Positions 1 through 11,040 of a DNA stretch of 64,000 bases are shown piece by piece. The notes beneath the pieces were generated by a model. The model did not search any database and was not told the origin of the DNA. It was given only the letters and a program-made list of their open reading frames with translations. Source of the stretch: Saxidomus purpurata (Eukaryota; Mollusca; Bivalvia; Venerida; Veneridae); contig JAFMSR010000001.1 in the NCBI GenBank assembly GCA_022818135.1, positions 39,652,358-39,716,357 on the forward strand, read 5' to 3'. The position numbers were made by a program, and so were the translations under genes. How positions within the stretch are numbered: position 1 is the stretch's first letter; each line of letters opens with the position of its first letter.

Positions 1-1238
1 TAATATTTTCTAACAGGGAAGGAATTTATGGTGTGATGCTAGTTCTATTACGACAGCCTTTAATGTCCACTTTCATAGGAAATTTACAATTTGTATTGTG
101 CTTTAAGATATTCATAACAACGATGTTTTGAACACAAGGACATTGAATCGTAACTGTGGTAAGAAGATATGACTGTAGTTAAGAATGTTGTGATGCCGTG
201 AGAATAATACACTCCACCTCAGCAGTGTATGTGGTCCACTGAGTGTTTCCAGAGTTATGCACCATTTAAAATGAGTTAAAATAACAAAATGTTTATTTGA
301 CCTAACTATCAGTATAATCATCTAATGCTTTAAAACAGATATTTGAACCAGAACTATACTTTATGTAGATCATTGTTGAACGTCTATGTATATCGTGAGT
401 CTGTATTTTTGCTTTGTCATCTCACATTTATCTTTGTAAGCGTATATCCTAGTGTTTTCTGACAATCCTGATGCGTATTTCTGCATCCTATTGTTTCTTT
501 TTTCAGTTATTGTTACCAATAGAGCTGTATGTAGAACCGAAGGAGACCAATGTTGAGTAGATAAGACTGTACTACCAGAGTCTGTATTCCGGTACCATAC
601 GACCATGTTGATGCCCAGTTCTGTATCTAGTTGCTGTACATCATGTCAACAGATTCATGTATACACAGGACAGATCACATACAAGACTGAAATGCTCAAT
701 GATGACACAGATTCTTAAGTCAAACAACAAGGTAATGTGTCTGTACTTTAATTTACTGCTGTATTTCAAATTGTTTGGAAATTTATATGTTTTGTAAAAC
801 AAAGTGTAACAACTAGTTATGAAATACGCTTGAATATTTGAAGAACCTGTCCACTTCTAATATGAGGTCCTGTTTTGGTTTGATGACTGTTTGTACCGAC
901 ATCAGGCTTTAATAGCAAGCAGGGAGTGACTAAGATACATATGGTAGTCATCCCGCTGTTACTTCTGAAAAATATTGCGGACAAATTCTAACATGTTATA
1001 TATCTATATCAACTTCTTTTAAATTAGTTGATTTATTCGAGGATATCTGTAGAGAAAGCTTCAATGTGAATGAAGTAGCATCCTCGGAAGAGACAGTACA
1101 AATGTCTTGTGACGTTAAGTTAAGAGTTTAGGATGTGGTCAAAGTTGCTTCATTAAACAAAAGGGATTAATTCAGGTTCAATTGTAACAATATATTGCAT
1201 AGCAGGAAATGCGATTTTATGATTTTGTTATATTACAG
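1..1238. other. AT-rich stretch, no gene recognised
   Basis: Two short minus-strand open frames (112-321 and 370-606) show no recognisable domain, signal peptide or conserved motif and are probably chance frames. A possible splice donor (AAG/GTAATG) occurs near 730 but cannot be tied to a convincing exon. I see no repeat or RNA gene here. Confidence 0.5.
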
Positions 1239-1357
1239 GAATTGAAGAAGCATATAATACAATACAAACAAGCGGACATCACAAAAGACTGCGGGTTGGA
1301 ACTGTACGAGACCTTACCAGCTATAAGACAGACATTGATTTGTTAAGAAAACTTTAG
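1239..1357 (+). CDS. Possible 3'-terminal coding exon, unidentified
   Basis: A good splice acceptor (pyrimidine-rich tract ending in ATTACAG at 1238) is followed by 39 open codons to a TAG at 1355-1357. The frame starting at 1241 reads IEEAYNTIQTSGHHKRLRVG and continues with a balanced, charged composition that looks like real protein rather than translated AT-rich DNA. I do not recognise the family. No convincing upstream exon was found in the window, so the rest of the gene could lie left of position 1, or this could be a decayed fragment. Confidence 0.25.
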
Positions 1358-1422
1358 TGTGTTTATAAAAGGTCTACAATCTGATCTGATAAAAATAAAA
1401 GAACAAAATGCTTTGGAAGTGA

Positions 1423-1650
1423 CAAAGACTATGCGAGGTTGCAGAAGATCCAGAAATTCCACATAATGCTTGGACCAAAATTGGACATCTTTTGCATACT
1501 GTTTTGGAGTGTTCACATGACAAAGTTAGGTTCAGCTTCTATTGCAGTCACATGTATTTTCAAGTTATGCGACTGCTTTCAGAACTTGATTGTAAAGAAG
1601 GTCTTAGAATGAGCCATGTCTCCATTTTGTTTCCTATTTCAAGAGCATAA
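1423..1650 (+). pseudogene. Protein-like open frame, possibly a decayed exon
   Basis: This stretch is open from just after a TGA to a TAA at 1648-1650 (75 codons, no early Met). It includes IPHNAWTKIGHLLHTVLE and, further on, the peptide FYCSHMYFQVMRLLSELD. The Trp, His and Cys content and amphipathic pattern look coded. A CAG that could serve as an acceptor lies inside the start (near 1445). It follows the possible exon 1239-1357 but in a different frame, so the two could be separate exons of alternative transcripts or parts of one broken gene. The family is not recognised. Confidence 0.2.
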
Positions 1651-1787
1651 AGTTAACATAATGTACGGTTTTACTTTTCATAAAATAACATATAGAATCT
1701 TCCAGCAAATTGATGCATGATACAAATAGTTGTAATACTTAGGATATATTTAAAGATGAAAACAGACTCTTTTGCCAGTATATGTCT

Positions 1788-1920
1788 ACTTGTGTACATT
1801 CGTATTGAGTAATGGTCTTTACAAAAATGTTAAATAAATATATTTATTTATATACTCGTGTACATTTGTATTGAGTAATATGCTCTTTACAAAAGGTGTT
1901 TAATAAAAATATTTTTATTA
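1788..1920. repeat. Two-copy tandem duplication of about 70 bp
   Basis: The segment beginning TGTGTACATTCGTATTGAG near 1792 is repeated, with changes, beginning CGTGTACATTTGTATTGAG near 1857. Both copies run into an AAATAAATAT-type tail. The rest of 1651-2960 is AT-rich DNA in which I see no gene. Confidence 0.6.
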
Positions 1921-2965
1921 TTGGTTTGTTATGTTTTTCTACTGACATTATTTTACAGCTTACGGGCTTTTCAGTAATCTACCATTCATCGTCACAAAAG
2001 TAAATAATAGGATGGGTTTAGCCAGCAGAAATCTTAGGCATCGGACAAATCAACACGCATACGATTAATTCACAGCATAAAAAAGTTCATGTTCACGTGA
2101 AATCACAATAAGGAATTTATTACTTTCGAGTACTGCATGACATTGTCTTTTAAAAAATAATCCGTGTAGCAACATTTAATTGTAACTTATAAACACAGAA
2201 TGCAATTGGACACTGGTGTCTCCTATGGCACACATCCGTGGAAAAGGTAATGCATCTTTTTGTGAATTCATAGATTCTTTTCGTCTTAGTATATTTGTAT
2301 TGGAAGAGCTGCGTATCGCGTAAGAATATCATTTAATAATTTGCCTTATTCTTTCATTCATATTGTGAAAATGCTTTTTTGATACTGTATGGCATGATAT
2401 GAACTTTCCATAATTGAAACTTAATATACTACGAGCAACTTCCATTTATGTAATAATTTAGGCTAGTTTTGCAGAAGCCATATTTACAAAGATTTTTTAT
2501 ACTTTCTTGAAATTGTTTTGCTAATTCTTTACTAAATGTTTTTGTTAAGTGATAAAATGATACAAACATAAGTACAAAATAACTTGGTTTCCAGTTTTTG
2601 TTCTGTCATATTCCACAGATATCTTTCTTGTACATGTATCTATCTTCCATTTAAACAAACACGTATCGAGGACCTAGACTTGACGCAAGTCAACTGACAA
2701 GAATGTATATCAGATCTTAAATGAAAGAATAAAAGAATGTAGGAAGCTTTGTGAAAACAGGTTGAAAACAAAGCAGGGTTACATTTGTATTTGGGAAGAT
2801 ATACGTTTAATCAGTTTTTGTTTGGATCTGCTATAGTTTAGGAGAGTTAATCAAATATTTTAATTGTAAACAAATTATAAGGGAGTGTTAGCCAATGCGT
2901 TATTGAGCTAGATAGTATCACATTTATATTTTATCTTTGCATGTTGTCTTTCACCTAAGTATTAC

Positions 2966-3075
2966 ATAGAATCCACCACCCTGGTTTAGGGGTTAAAGTG
3001 GCTGACTTGTAATTACTCATTGTCTCACTGATTTAGAGTCATGGGTTCGGACCCTGATATCTACTTGAGTAAGTT
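2966..3075 (+). repeat. tRNA-derived SINE head, degenerate
   Basis: The segment has a good RNA polymerase III B-box-like sequence (GGGTTCGGACCC near 3044-3055), and 50-60 bp upstream an A-box-like sequence within GGTTTAGGGGTTAAAGTGG. The spacing suits a tRNA-derived promoter, but the folded cloverleaf is poor, so this is read as a SINE head and not as a working tRNA. It lies about 65 bp left of a tandem-repeat transposon. Confidence 0.4.
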
Positions 3076-3195
3076 GACAGTGTATCACGGTGGATGGATA
3101 TATAAATATAGCACAAGCTCTTACCTGAAGCAGTTTTTATACGCCCGAAGGGACGTATTATGTTATCGCCTCGGTGTCCGTCTGTCCGTTAGCAA

Positions 3196-4235
3196 TTTCC
3201 CTTCCGCTCTCTAACTGTTGAACCCCTTAAAGGATTTCGAAGAAACCTGACACAAATGTTAACCAGACTGAGACGACGTGCAGAAGCAATGTTTCGGATG
3301 GCTGGATTCAAGGTCAAGGTCATACTTAGCGGTCAAAGGTCATATGATTTTGTTTCCCTTCCGCTCTGTAACTCTTGAACCCCTTGAAGGATTTCGAAGA
3401 AACCTGACACAAATGTTAACCAGACTGAGACGACGTGCAGAAGCAATGTTCCAGATGGCTGGATTCAAGGTCAAGGTCATACTTAGCGGTAAAAGGTCAT
3501 ATGATTTTGTTTCCCTTCCGCTCTGTAACTCTTGAACCCCTTGAAGGATTTCGAAGAAACCTGACACAAATGTTAACCAGACTGAGACGACGTGCAGAAG
3601 CAATGTTCCGGATGGCTGGATTCAAGGTCAAGGTCATACTTAGCGGTCAAAGGTCATATGATTTTGTTTCCCTTCCGCTCTGTAACTCTTGAACCCCTTG
3701 AAGGATTTCGAAGAAACCTGACACAAATGTTAACCAGACTGAGACGACGTGCAGAAGCAATGTTCCGGACGTCTGTCCGTCCGTCCGTCCGTCCGTCTGT
3801 CCGTTAGCAATTTCCCTTCCGCTCTTTAACTCTTGAACCCCTTGAAGGATTTCAAACCTGACACAAATGTTAACCAGACTGAGACGACATGCAGAAGCAA
3901 TGTTCCGGATGGCTGGATTCAAGGTCAAGGTCATACTTAGGGGTCAAAGGTCATATGATTTTGTTTCCCTTCCGCTCTGTAACTCTTGAACCCCTTGAAG
4001 GATTTCGAAGAAACCTGACACAAATGTTAACCAGACTGAGACGACGTGCAGAAGCAATGTTCCGGATGGCTGAGTTCAAGGTCAAGGTCACACTTAGGGT
4101 TGATTTTGTTTCCCTTCCGCTCTGTAACTCTTGAACCCCGTTTCGAAGAAACCTGACACAATTGTTTACCACATTGAGACGATGTGCAGAAGCCATGTTC
4201 CGGATGGCTCACTTCAAGGTCAAGGTCACACTTAG
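3196..4235. repeat. 157 bp minisatellite with nuclear-receptor-like half-sites
   Basis: Landmarks recur every 157 bp (for example GTGCAGAAGCAATGTT at about 3278, 3435 and 3592), and shortened or diverged units follow to 4235. Each unit carries AGGTCAAGGTCA (3311, 3468, 3625, 3922, 4079, 4217), and several carry GGTCAAAGGTCA about 20 bp later (3331, 3645, 3942). Because the open frames restart in each unit, several peptide frames of about 85 residues appear on both strands; these are repeat artefacts. Confidence 0.9.
3768..3804. repeat. CCGT microsatellite inside the 157 bp array
   Basis: Tandem GTCCGTCCGTCCGTCC with two GTCTGTCC variants interrupts the array at a unit boundary. The same GTCCGTCTGTCCGTTAGCAA stretch also sits beside the left terminus (about 3178-3194), so the break looks like an internal copy of the element's 5' end. 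Confidence 0.85.
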
Positions 4236-4612
4236 GGTTCAAGCGTCATATAACTGTGTGGATATTGCTCTGCATTTGCTCTTGATTACAGTGCTCTTGT
4301 TTTTATTTGGGAGATTCTATTTTGTTTGCTTAATTTTTTTATTGAATTACTTCCCTTTTATGTTACTATCAATAGCATATTTTGTAACTTTTTTATTATT
4401 GGCAGTACGGAAAAACCGAGACCACTTTTCTGTGGTAAACATGAATGATACCTCCAATATTTTGGTGTTTTTTGACATTTTTGTACCAGGTTAGGATTTT
4501 CTGGTTGGGGACTTTTTTATATAACTTCAATTTTTTATTCTTGTTCCTGTCCGTTGGGCTTCAACAGCCTAAATTTTGCTCCCATTCTCTGATACAACAC
4601 TTCGGGCGTATA

Positions 4613-6234
4613 TTGCTGCGCTTTGCGGAGCTCTTGTTAGATAAACTGTCTGCCTGCAAATAACTGAAATGCTTTTTTTAAATAAGCTGTGTTAAACCCC
4701 AAGATATGTATTTCTTTATTATTTATGCAGGAATGCACAGTTCTTATTTACTTCTAGGTTTGTGTCCATCTTCTTGAAATAGCCGCTTTTGTTATATCTC
4801 CTTGCTTGCTGCTTAATAAGTCAGTTGTCAAGTACATGGGTGTTACTGTGATTCGTCAAGTGTAATTAACATTACTGACATCAATACAATACTCAGATGA
4901 ATATCATGTACACGACCTACTTTTCACAGTCATTTTCAACTTTATATTTTTCAGGTATACATTTTAAAAATCTAATCTTAATAGGCAAAGTGAAATGTTT
5001 CAAATCTTGTACATTTGTATTTTTAGACTAACTTGTCAAGTAAACTGCTGGAGATTTATTTCTTTAACATACTATGGAATAGGTATTTTGTCTTCTCCCC
5101 TCTTGATATATGCTTGTTATTCCACATTCATGTCCGTTTCTTCTCATAAAGCAATTTTTGGATTGTAAATGACTTTACTTTATTATTGTATATTGGGTTG
5201 ATCAGTCTGAACAGTTCATCTCAGTGCGCAGTAAGTAAAGTGAACTTCTGCATATTGTTGGTAATAATAAAAAGACCCAATCTGCAAGCTCAGCTCTGTA
5301 TGAAAATATGTGCACACTATTGCTAAAATCAATATAAAATATATTTAACCATTTAAAGCCCCATCCCTGTCCCCTATTGCAGTTTGTAATCACCACCACC
5401 AAAAAAGAATTCAGGGATATTTCAAGAACTCATGTGGGTAATTGAAACATTTTTGTTATCATTTTAAGGCTGTCTTTTTGTAGTTTTGCAAATTGAACCC
5501 ATTTTAAAGGATTAAATAAATACACATTAAAAAGAGTTGCTTTGAACACAATCATAGTCAGTATTTTCAAATTGGATGATGTTTGCATTAACCATTTTGT
5601 GCTTAAAGACAATTGAACAGGAATGTGAGGTATTCACCACAGGGGTCCAGTCAGCCATGCGAATTCACAGTGAATTCACAGTAGATGTCAATTAACATGA
5701 CTGGTCACTGGTAGACTAGCTTCTGTTTATCATATTCAGCTACTGTATAACTTCCTTACATTATGTACAGATAATGTAGGAAAGGGATGTTAGTTATACA
5801 TAAATTTTAAGACCTTCATAAGATGTTATTATTCTATTTTATCAGTTACCTTTTAGTACGTAATTCCCAGTCAAATTAGATTACTTGCAGTTATTATATC
5901 AAAATTATTTTCTTGTATGACAGAAACATAAACTATTTTTTTTACTTTTAGATTACTGAAAAATAACTGTGATTTCAAAGTTAGATTGAGTAATGTTTTA
6001 AATACTCAATCAATTACTCTTACAACAAACCAATTATCACTAAGATTAGATGTTACACTTGATACATAAGAGAAATTTAGTTTTAGCTTATTTTACAGTT
6101 AGAAGAAGCGTTCAGTTGCACTTATAATTTACAAAGAAATAAATAGTCAGAAGGATTCTTTATACTTGTTTCACATGGGTTTATGGAAAAAATCATTTGA
6201 AACCACAAAACCATTAGCTTAGCTATCTAGAATG
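4613..6234. other. No gene seen
   Basis: This is AT-rich DNA without a convincing open frame. Small features are an ACAGTGAATTCACAGT near-palindrome at about 5664 and poly-T runs. The minus-strand frames at 5202-5402 and 5430-5612 have no recognisable features. Confidence 0.5.
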
Positions 6235-7160
6235 TAGTATCATGTAATGGATCTCTATGAAAATTATTCAAGTCATGCCACCGGGGTCAATATTGGCCCA
6301 GTCTAAGGGGTATCTTGTATTACATAGGCTTATATAGGGAAAACTTTAAAAAATCGTTTGTATTAAACCCAAAAAACCCTGAGCTTCGTATGTAGCATCA
6401 TCATTTGGATCTCCTCGAAGATTGTTAAAATCATGCCCCCAGAGTCAATATTAGCCCTACCCAGGAGATCAATTTTCTTATACAGGCTTATATATAGGGA
6501 AATCTTGAAAAATCTTCTTTTCTCAAACCACAAGATCCTCAGCATATACTCTGTTCCAAAAGAAAGTGTGCACTTTGTTTTCTGTGATTTTTCATCGATT
6601 ACTTTTCTGAAAGCCTATATATTTGGTACCATAATTGAGATCTGTTTACGTACAATATGGCGAACAATTTAGATTTTGCAATCGAACGATGACAAATACA
6701 CATGAGATATTATGTGCGAAAATTGAAGCCGATACGTCTGCTAAATATTGAAATATTTAAAATTAAGAAGTGCACACTTTCTTTTGGAACTGAGTGTATG
6801 TAGCATCATCTAGTGGATCTCCACCGAGATTCAAATCATGGCCTGAGGGTCAATTTTTGACCACGCCCAGGGGTCACTTGCTGCAGGTAGGCTTGTGATA
6901 TATAGTTATATAAAGAATATTTTTAATTTCTCCTTGTCTGAAGCCAATAGGCTCAGAGCTAAGACACTATTTGGTGTGTAGCATTGTATAATGGTTCTTT
7001 ATCTAGTTTGTACAAATCGTGCCCCCAGACTCTAAAAAGGCCCCAACACATGTTTTCATTTAAAGTAATATACGGAAATGTTTAAAATTCTTGTCCGTGA
7101 ACTTTATATCTGGAAACATCTTTTATTTCTCCAGGCATACTGGTTATTACATGTAACACA
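6235..7160. repeat. Dispersed repeat, 'GGGGTCAATNTTGNCCC' type, interrupted by a MITE
   Basis: Three degenerate subunits share the order TAGCATCAT, GGATCTC, AAATCATGCC, GGTCAATATT, CCCAGGGGTCA, then 'GGCTTATATAGGGAAA'. Related copies occur at 10780-11040, 40600-40800 and 62870-63230. The block is cut by the MITE at 6547-6798: the text 'AGCATATACT' before it resumes as 'ATGTAGCATC' after it. No coding capacity is seen. Confidence 0.6.
6547..6798 (+). mobile_element. 252 bp MITE with about 28 bp inverted ends (copy 1)
   Basis: The ends are inverted repeats built on CAGTTCCAAAAGAAAGTGTG (right end perfect as CACACTTTCTTTTGGAACTG, left end slightly decayed) and are bounded by TA. The copy at 53824-54076 matches over its whole length in the opposite orientation. 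Length, inverted ends and TA boundaries fit a Tc1/mariner-type MITE. Short frames sharing the peptide PKESVHFVFCDFSS in both copies come from the repeat and are not a gene. Confidence 0.85.
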
Positions 7161-8273
7161 TGGATCTCAGGTGATCGATATTGGGCCATCATGGCCTTCT
7201 TGTTTGACAGTAGAGAGGCTATATTAATATAATTTACTGTCAAAAAATAAATGCGATGTTATGCTACATACAAGAAAAATATTTTGAAAAAAAACCAGCA
7301 CGTACTGTCTGTCCCTTTACAGAATCCAGGATAACTGGTTAGGCTAACTGCCCGATGGTACATAAATTAAATACTGCTGAAAACAGGCACTTCACCACAA
7401 ATAACACATTTTTTTTAAAGTTTTTCATGTGAGTGTTTGAAAATCTGATATTCAAGAAAAATTATCAATTGAACACCTCTAAATCAAGCTGGTATTTATT
7501 TGGTATACAATAAACTAACTTGATAATTATTTCGACATTTTCTTAATTAAATTTTCAGAAACTTATATTCATATAAGAAATATATTTCCACTAAAGAAAA
7601 AGATAAAGGGTGTTGGCTTTTATGTGAGAAAGCCTGTTTATTAACTTCAACAAAATACTATATAGGGTAATACTTGTTGCAAATCACACATGTCTATTTT
7701 TGCTCATAAGCCATTTAGGAATAAGATACTGTAATCAAACTTGGTTCATACGTGTATGTTCCTTATTTGAAGATGGTGGTTAAGGTCACAGGGGTCAAGG
7801 TCAACTAAACTCACACTATAAAAAGAAACCTGATCAATGTATGTTCATCTTGTCGAAAAAGGGTATGAATTTTATTTTCTTAAAGGGCCATATTTCTTAT
7901 GTTACTGGTACGATCTCGCAAATTGCTATCTTACCAGAAACCCTTTGAAATATTGTTTATGAGCACTTTGGGCTAATTGTACAAGTTGTAATAGAGAAGA
8001 CAAAAAGAGAGTGCAAGTTTATCTACATTTTATCAGTTATTCATCAATGTATAGAGATGCATACCGCCTATGTGTAACGAGTCATGTAATAAACGGATAG
8101 CTATTAAGCAAGTCTCTCGTAGCGAGATACATTTTCATACCATCTTCGATATTGTCCGCTTGCTCGAAAGACTCCTGTGGAATTTCGCTTATCATTGAAA
8201 TTTGAGCAAAGAAATCTTCCGAACAGCCACGTTGAGGGTCAGCTTTGCTGAGCTGTGTGGAATGTTCTACCAG
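7161..8273. other. No gene seen
   Basis: This is AT-rich DNA. One GGTCACAGGGGTCAAGGTCA stretch (about 7783-7802) resembles motifs in the tandem repeats elsewhere in the window. No open frame has recognisable features. Confidence 0.5.
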
Positions 8274-9321
8274 TTAGTTTTCTATGCAAGGGAGTGGGAG
8301 TGAACAGTCCAGCGCACCAAACAACTCCGGTTGATAATACAAAACATCTGGTACTTCCCCTGTAGCCGACTCAACATCTCTTTGCGCTCTTATCCGATGA
8401 GAGTTCCAATACATTTTCACATGGTCAAGTTCATGCTGCAATATTGATGTTAACCACATTCTCATATTCTCAATATCATCTGTGTCTGCCAAATTAAATA
8501 ATCCTATTTGCTCAAGATCTCTAAATGTATTTCGCCACTTAGCCGTGAAAACTCGTTTCAGAAAGCTCCAGAACGCTTATATGCGTTGATTACCTGTCGA
8601 TCGGCCAAATAAATAACACTTCCCACCATTTCTAATATCAGCGTGGTCACTGCGTAATACATTTTGAAGTTCACTGACCCAAGGTCTTTCAAATAGTATT
8701 TGAAAGACCTTGACTGACCAAAACATTTTCGGTGCCTGCATCACTTCTTATGATTTTTGGGACTCTGCCTAGCTCTATAACCATATCGAAATATAATTTT
8801 GAAATTATGGGTTTTTATTGGACCGCATAACTTTCAGCCATAACAATTTGCGTGAAAAACCATCGATTGCACCGTGAATCGAAAATCCGTATGGTTTTAA
8901 TTTATCGTAACCATCAATATAAACTATGCAGTTTGGCCCTCCATTTTTGTACATGCGTCTGCGTAATCGATGCCCCCTTCTTAACCTCACCCCTTCTGGA
9001 TCTAACATTTTAACTATACGTCCAACTGTTTTTTTGTGTTGGTCGCAAACCCAAGTTAACGTTCAAAAGTCGCCATATAATCCTATATCCTGCGTCAATA
9101 AATCCCATTGCATGCAGTTTTTGTATTCCTTCAAATATAAGAATGTCGGGAGATTCGACGTTGTTTCTACGTAGTCCTAGTTTGCCAATGATTCTTCTCA
9201 GGCGTGTCCTGCTAATATCTTTCCCGTGTCTTAGTAGCAAGAACGCTCTAATTTCAGCCTGTGTATACACATTTTCGTGGTAGAAATGGATAAGATCAAG
9301 GGGAGATGACTCTTTCAGCAC
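8274..9321 (-). pseudogene. Broken integrase-core (DDE) transposase-like gene
   Basis: Read from 9321 down, the pieces join into one protein resembling the integrase-core proteins common in fish and invertebrate genomes. They give an N-terminal helical region (QAEIRAFLLLRHG), HRLRRRMYKNGGPN, then IDGYDKLKPYGFSIHGAIDG with the first catalytic Asp, PKIIRSDAGTENV with the second Asp, and GRSTGNQRI then AFWSFLKR. The lesions are a frameshift at an A-run near 9030 (between LGLRPTQ and KTVGRIVKML), a frameshift near 8805 (SNKNP to IISKLYF), a stop next to the hairpin near 8697, and a TAA where the family has the third catalytic acidic residue (QRI-stop-AFW, near 8580). The C-terminal part resumes as an open frame to 8274. 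The family resembles IS3EU/Ginger-type integrases, but the subtype is uncertain. It cannot make an active enzyme. Confidence 0.85.
8680..8712. repeat. Perfect 16 bp hairpin within the integrase pseudogene
   Basis: CAAGGTCTTTCAAATA is followed, after one base, by its exact inverse complement. The palindrome sits where the integrase frame breaks and introduces the stop after the SDAGTENV motif. It looks like an inverted micro-duplication made during repair. Confidence 0.9.
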
Positions 9322-9360
9322 CCAAACAATAACACACAGCTACAGCTAGGCAGATTGATA

Positions 9361-10147
9361 TGGAAGGCCCGCGGGCAATGCTTTTTTGCTAAATGCGTAA
9401 TTCTTTTTGCTTAATGCGACATGTTGACAAGCTTTTTCAGTTTGCTTTTGGTAATGCTTCACATGATACTATTTATAGTAACGTTTTACTAAATGCGAAA
9501 TGCATTTTGCTAAATTGATATGCTTCTTGCCACGTCTTTGCTAAATGCTTTTTGCGAACTGATATGCTTTTTGCCAAACTTTTGCTAAATGCTTTTTGCT
9601 AACTCCAACATGCTACACTCTAAAATATATTGATTTTCAGGTTGCCATAGAGATGCCTGAAAATTTATATCTTTTGACCAAATTATAGAGTCCATTATTA
9701 AATCTTCAAAGTAATTCATATTCATTTCTCCTTACACATGTATATTTTTATTATTTATGTTATTAATTCTTCTTGTATGGTTAGGGTTAGCAAAAAGAAT
9801 ACTGTATTCGAGAAGCATTTTGCGAAAGTAATTTCGAAAAGATTTGGCAAGAACCATATCCCATTAAGGAAAATGTATTTCGCATTTAGCAAAAAGCATT
9901 TTGCATTTCACAAAATGTTATTATAGATAGTATAGCGTGAATCATTAAGCAGACAGCATTTCGCAATTGGCATTTCGCAAAAAGCATATAGAATTTAACA
10001 AAATGTAACTATAAACATTACTGTATTTCACAAAAAGCATATCGCAATGAACATTTCGCATTTTGCAAAAATCATTTCGCAAATAGGATATCGCATTTAG
10101 CAATAAGCATTTAGCATTTATCAAAAAGCATGCGCACAGGCCTTCCA
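9361..10147. mobile_element. Foldback element made of TTTTTGCTAAATGC-type subrepeats
   Basis: The left end (TGGAAGGCC at 9361) and right end (GGCCTTCCA ending at 10147) are inverted, and TA flanks both sides. The left arm (about 9385-9605) is many copies of TTTTTGCTAAATGC-like units. The right arm (about 9790-10130) is the same units in inverse complement (GCATTTCGCAAAAAGC). A spacer of about 190 bp separates them. The molecule could fold into one long, imperfect hairpin. The small frames at 9738-9926 and 9945-10148 are by-products. Foldback structure and TA boundaries suggest a long-inverted-repeat MITE. Confidence 0.8.
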
Positions 10148-10779
10148 TAGATAGATATTGTTACAGATCTGTTGCTTATAGTTGAGCCAAGGTTTTTCAA
10201 ATAGAGACCTTGGTAGAGCTCAACAAAATCTGAACGGTATCAGGGCCACTCAGTCAAAGTGAACAGCTGGTTTTAACATCAAGGTTATAGGATTTTAATG
10301 AAATTTCCTTTGGATATATGTTGCTTCGTCTTTTAAATAAAGCTTGTATTAGATCATAAAGTAATACAAAGGTTATTTAGGGATCTTGGCAGGTTCACAT
10401 GTAGAGAACTCCTAGGATTGGCTGGGACTATAAACAATCTTATTAGAAGAATACTGATTTACAGCTCAGTCTGAGTTAACTTTATAAGCTGAAGTGAGCA
10501 CAAAGTGCTTATATTAAATGAGGTATCTTGATCAGCTGTTTCCAGGTGTTGTGTGTTAATCAGTGCGTTCATGAACTTGTTGGCTTAAACCACTTCGTCT
10601 TATAAAGTCTCAGGCTCTCTTTGAATTGACTGATTTAGTAACATGTTTCTTCTTATAAGATGGTTTAGATATTTGGCTTGTATCATTGCCGAGTGAAATG
10701 ACACTAAACTTGTAGCATCTTTGCGTCGTCTCTTTTCAAAAAACAGGAAACGGTTCCAATCGACATGGCTAAAAGTTAA
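10148..10779. other. No gene seen
   Basis: No open frame or repeat is clear. A weak inverted pair (CCAAGGTTTTTCAAATAGAG with ACCTTGG, about 10188-10213) echoes the hairpin at 8680. Confidence 0.4.
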
Positions 10780-11040
10780 GATATTTAATATGCAACATTG
10801 TCTAGTGGACCTCTTTCAAGTTTCGTCAAATCATGCCCCTTGGGGTCTCTTGTTTTCATTTAGTCTTATAAAGTAGGAAATGGTTCAAGTCTACATAGCC
10901 TAGAGCTGAGATTTTGGTATGTCTAGTAGAACTCTACCAAGTTTAGTCATATCATGCCCCTGGGGTCAAAACTGACCAAACCCTGGGGGTCACTGGTTTT
11001 CATATAGACTTATATAGGGAAAACCTTTAAAATGTTAGCT
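10780..11040. repeat. Dispersed repeat, same family as 6235-7160
   Basis: Two subunits contain 'GGACCTCTTTCAAGTTT', 'AAATCATGCCCCT', 'GGGGTCAAAACTGACC', 'CCCTGGGGGTCACTGGTTTT' and 'GACTTATATAGGGAAAACC'. No coding capacity. The following 11041-11844 holds nothing I can name. Confidence 0.6.

Larger units (their letters stand above)
3138..4612. mobile_element. Non-autonomous element with inverted ends carrying a tandem array
   Basis: The 13 bases at 3138-3150 (TATACGCCCGAAG) are exactly the inverse complement of 4600-4612. Between them lie six to seven copies of a 157 bp unit, a CCGT-type microsatellite and a unique AT-rich right part (4240-4590). No transposase is encoded; the open frames here are by-products of the tandem repeat. 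The layout matches elements with inverted ends around an internal minisatellite known from bivalves (tandem-repeat-containing MITEs and Helitron-like relatives). The class is uncertain because no clear target duplication was found. Confidence 0.75.

Noticed and set aside
3278..4494. Series of similar open frames on both strands (about 85-110 residues)
   Set aside because: They repeat with the 157 bp tandem unit and exist on both strands; the peptides are translations of a minisatellite.
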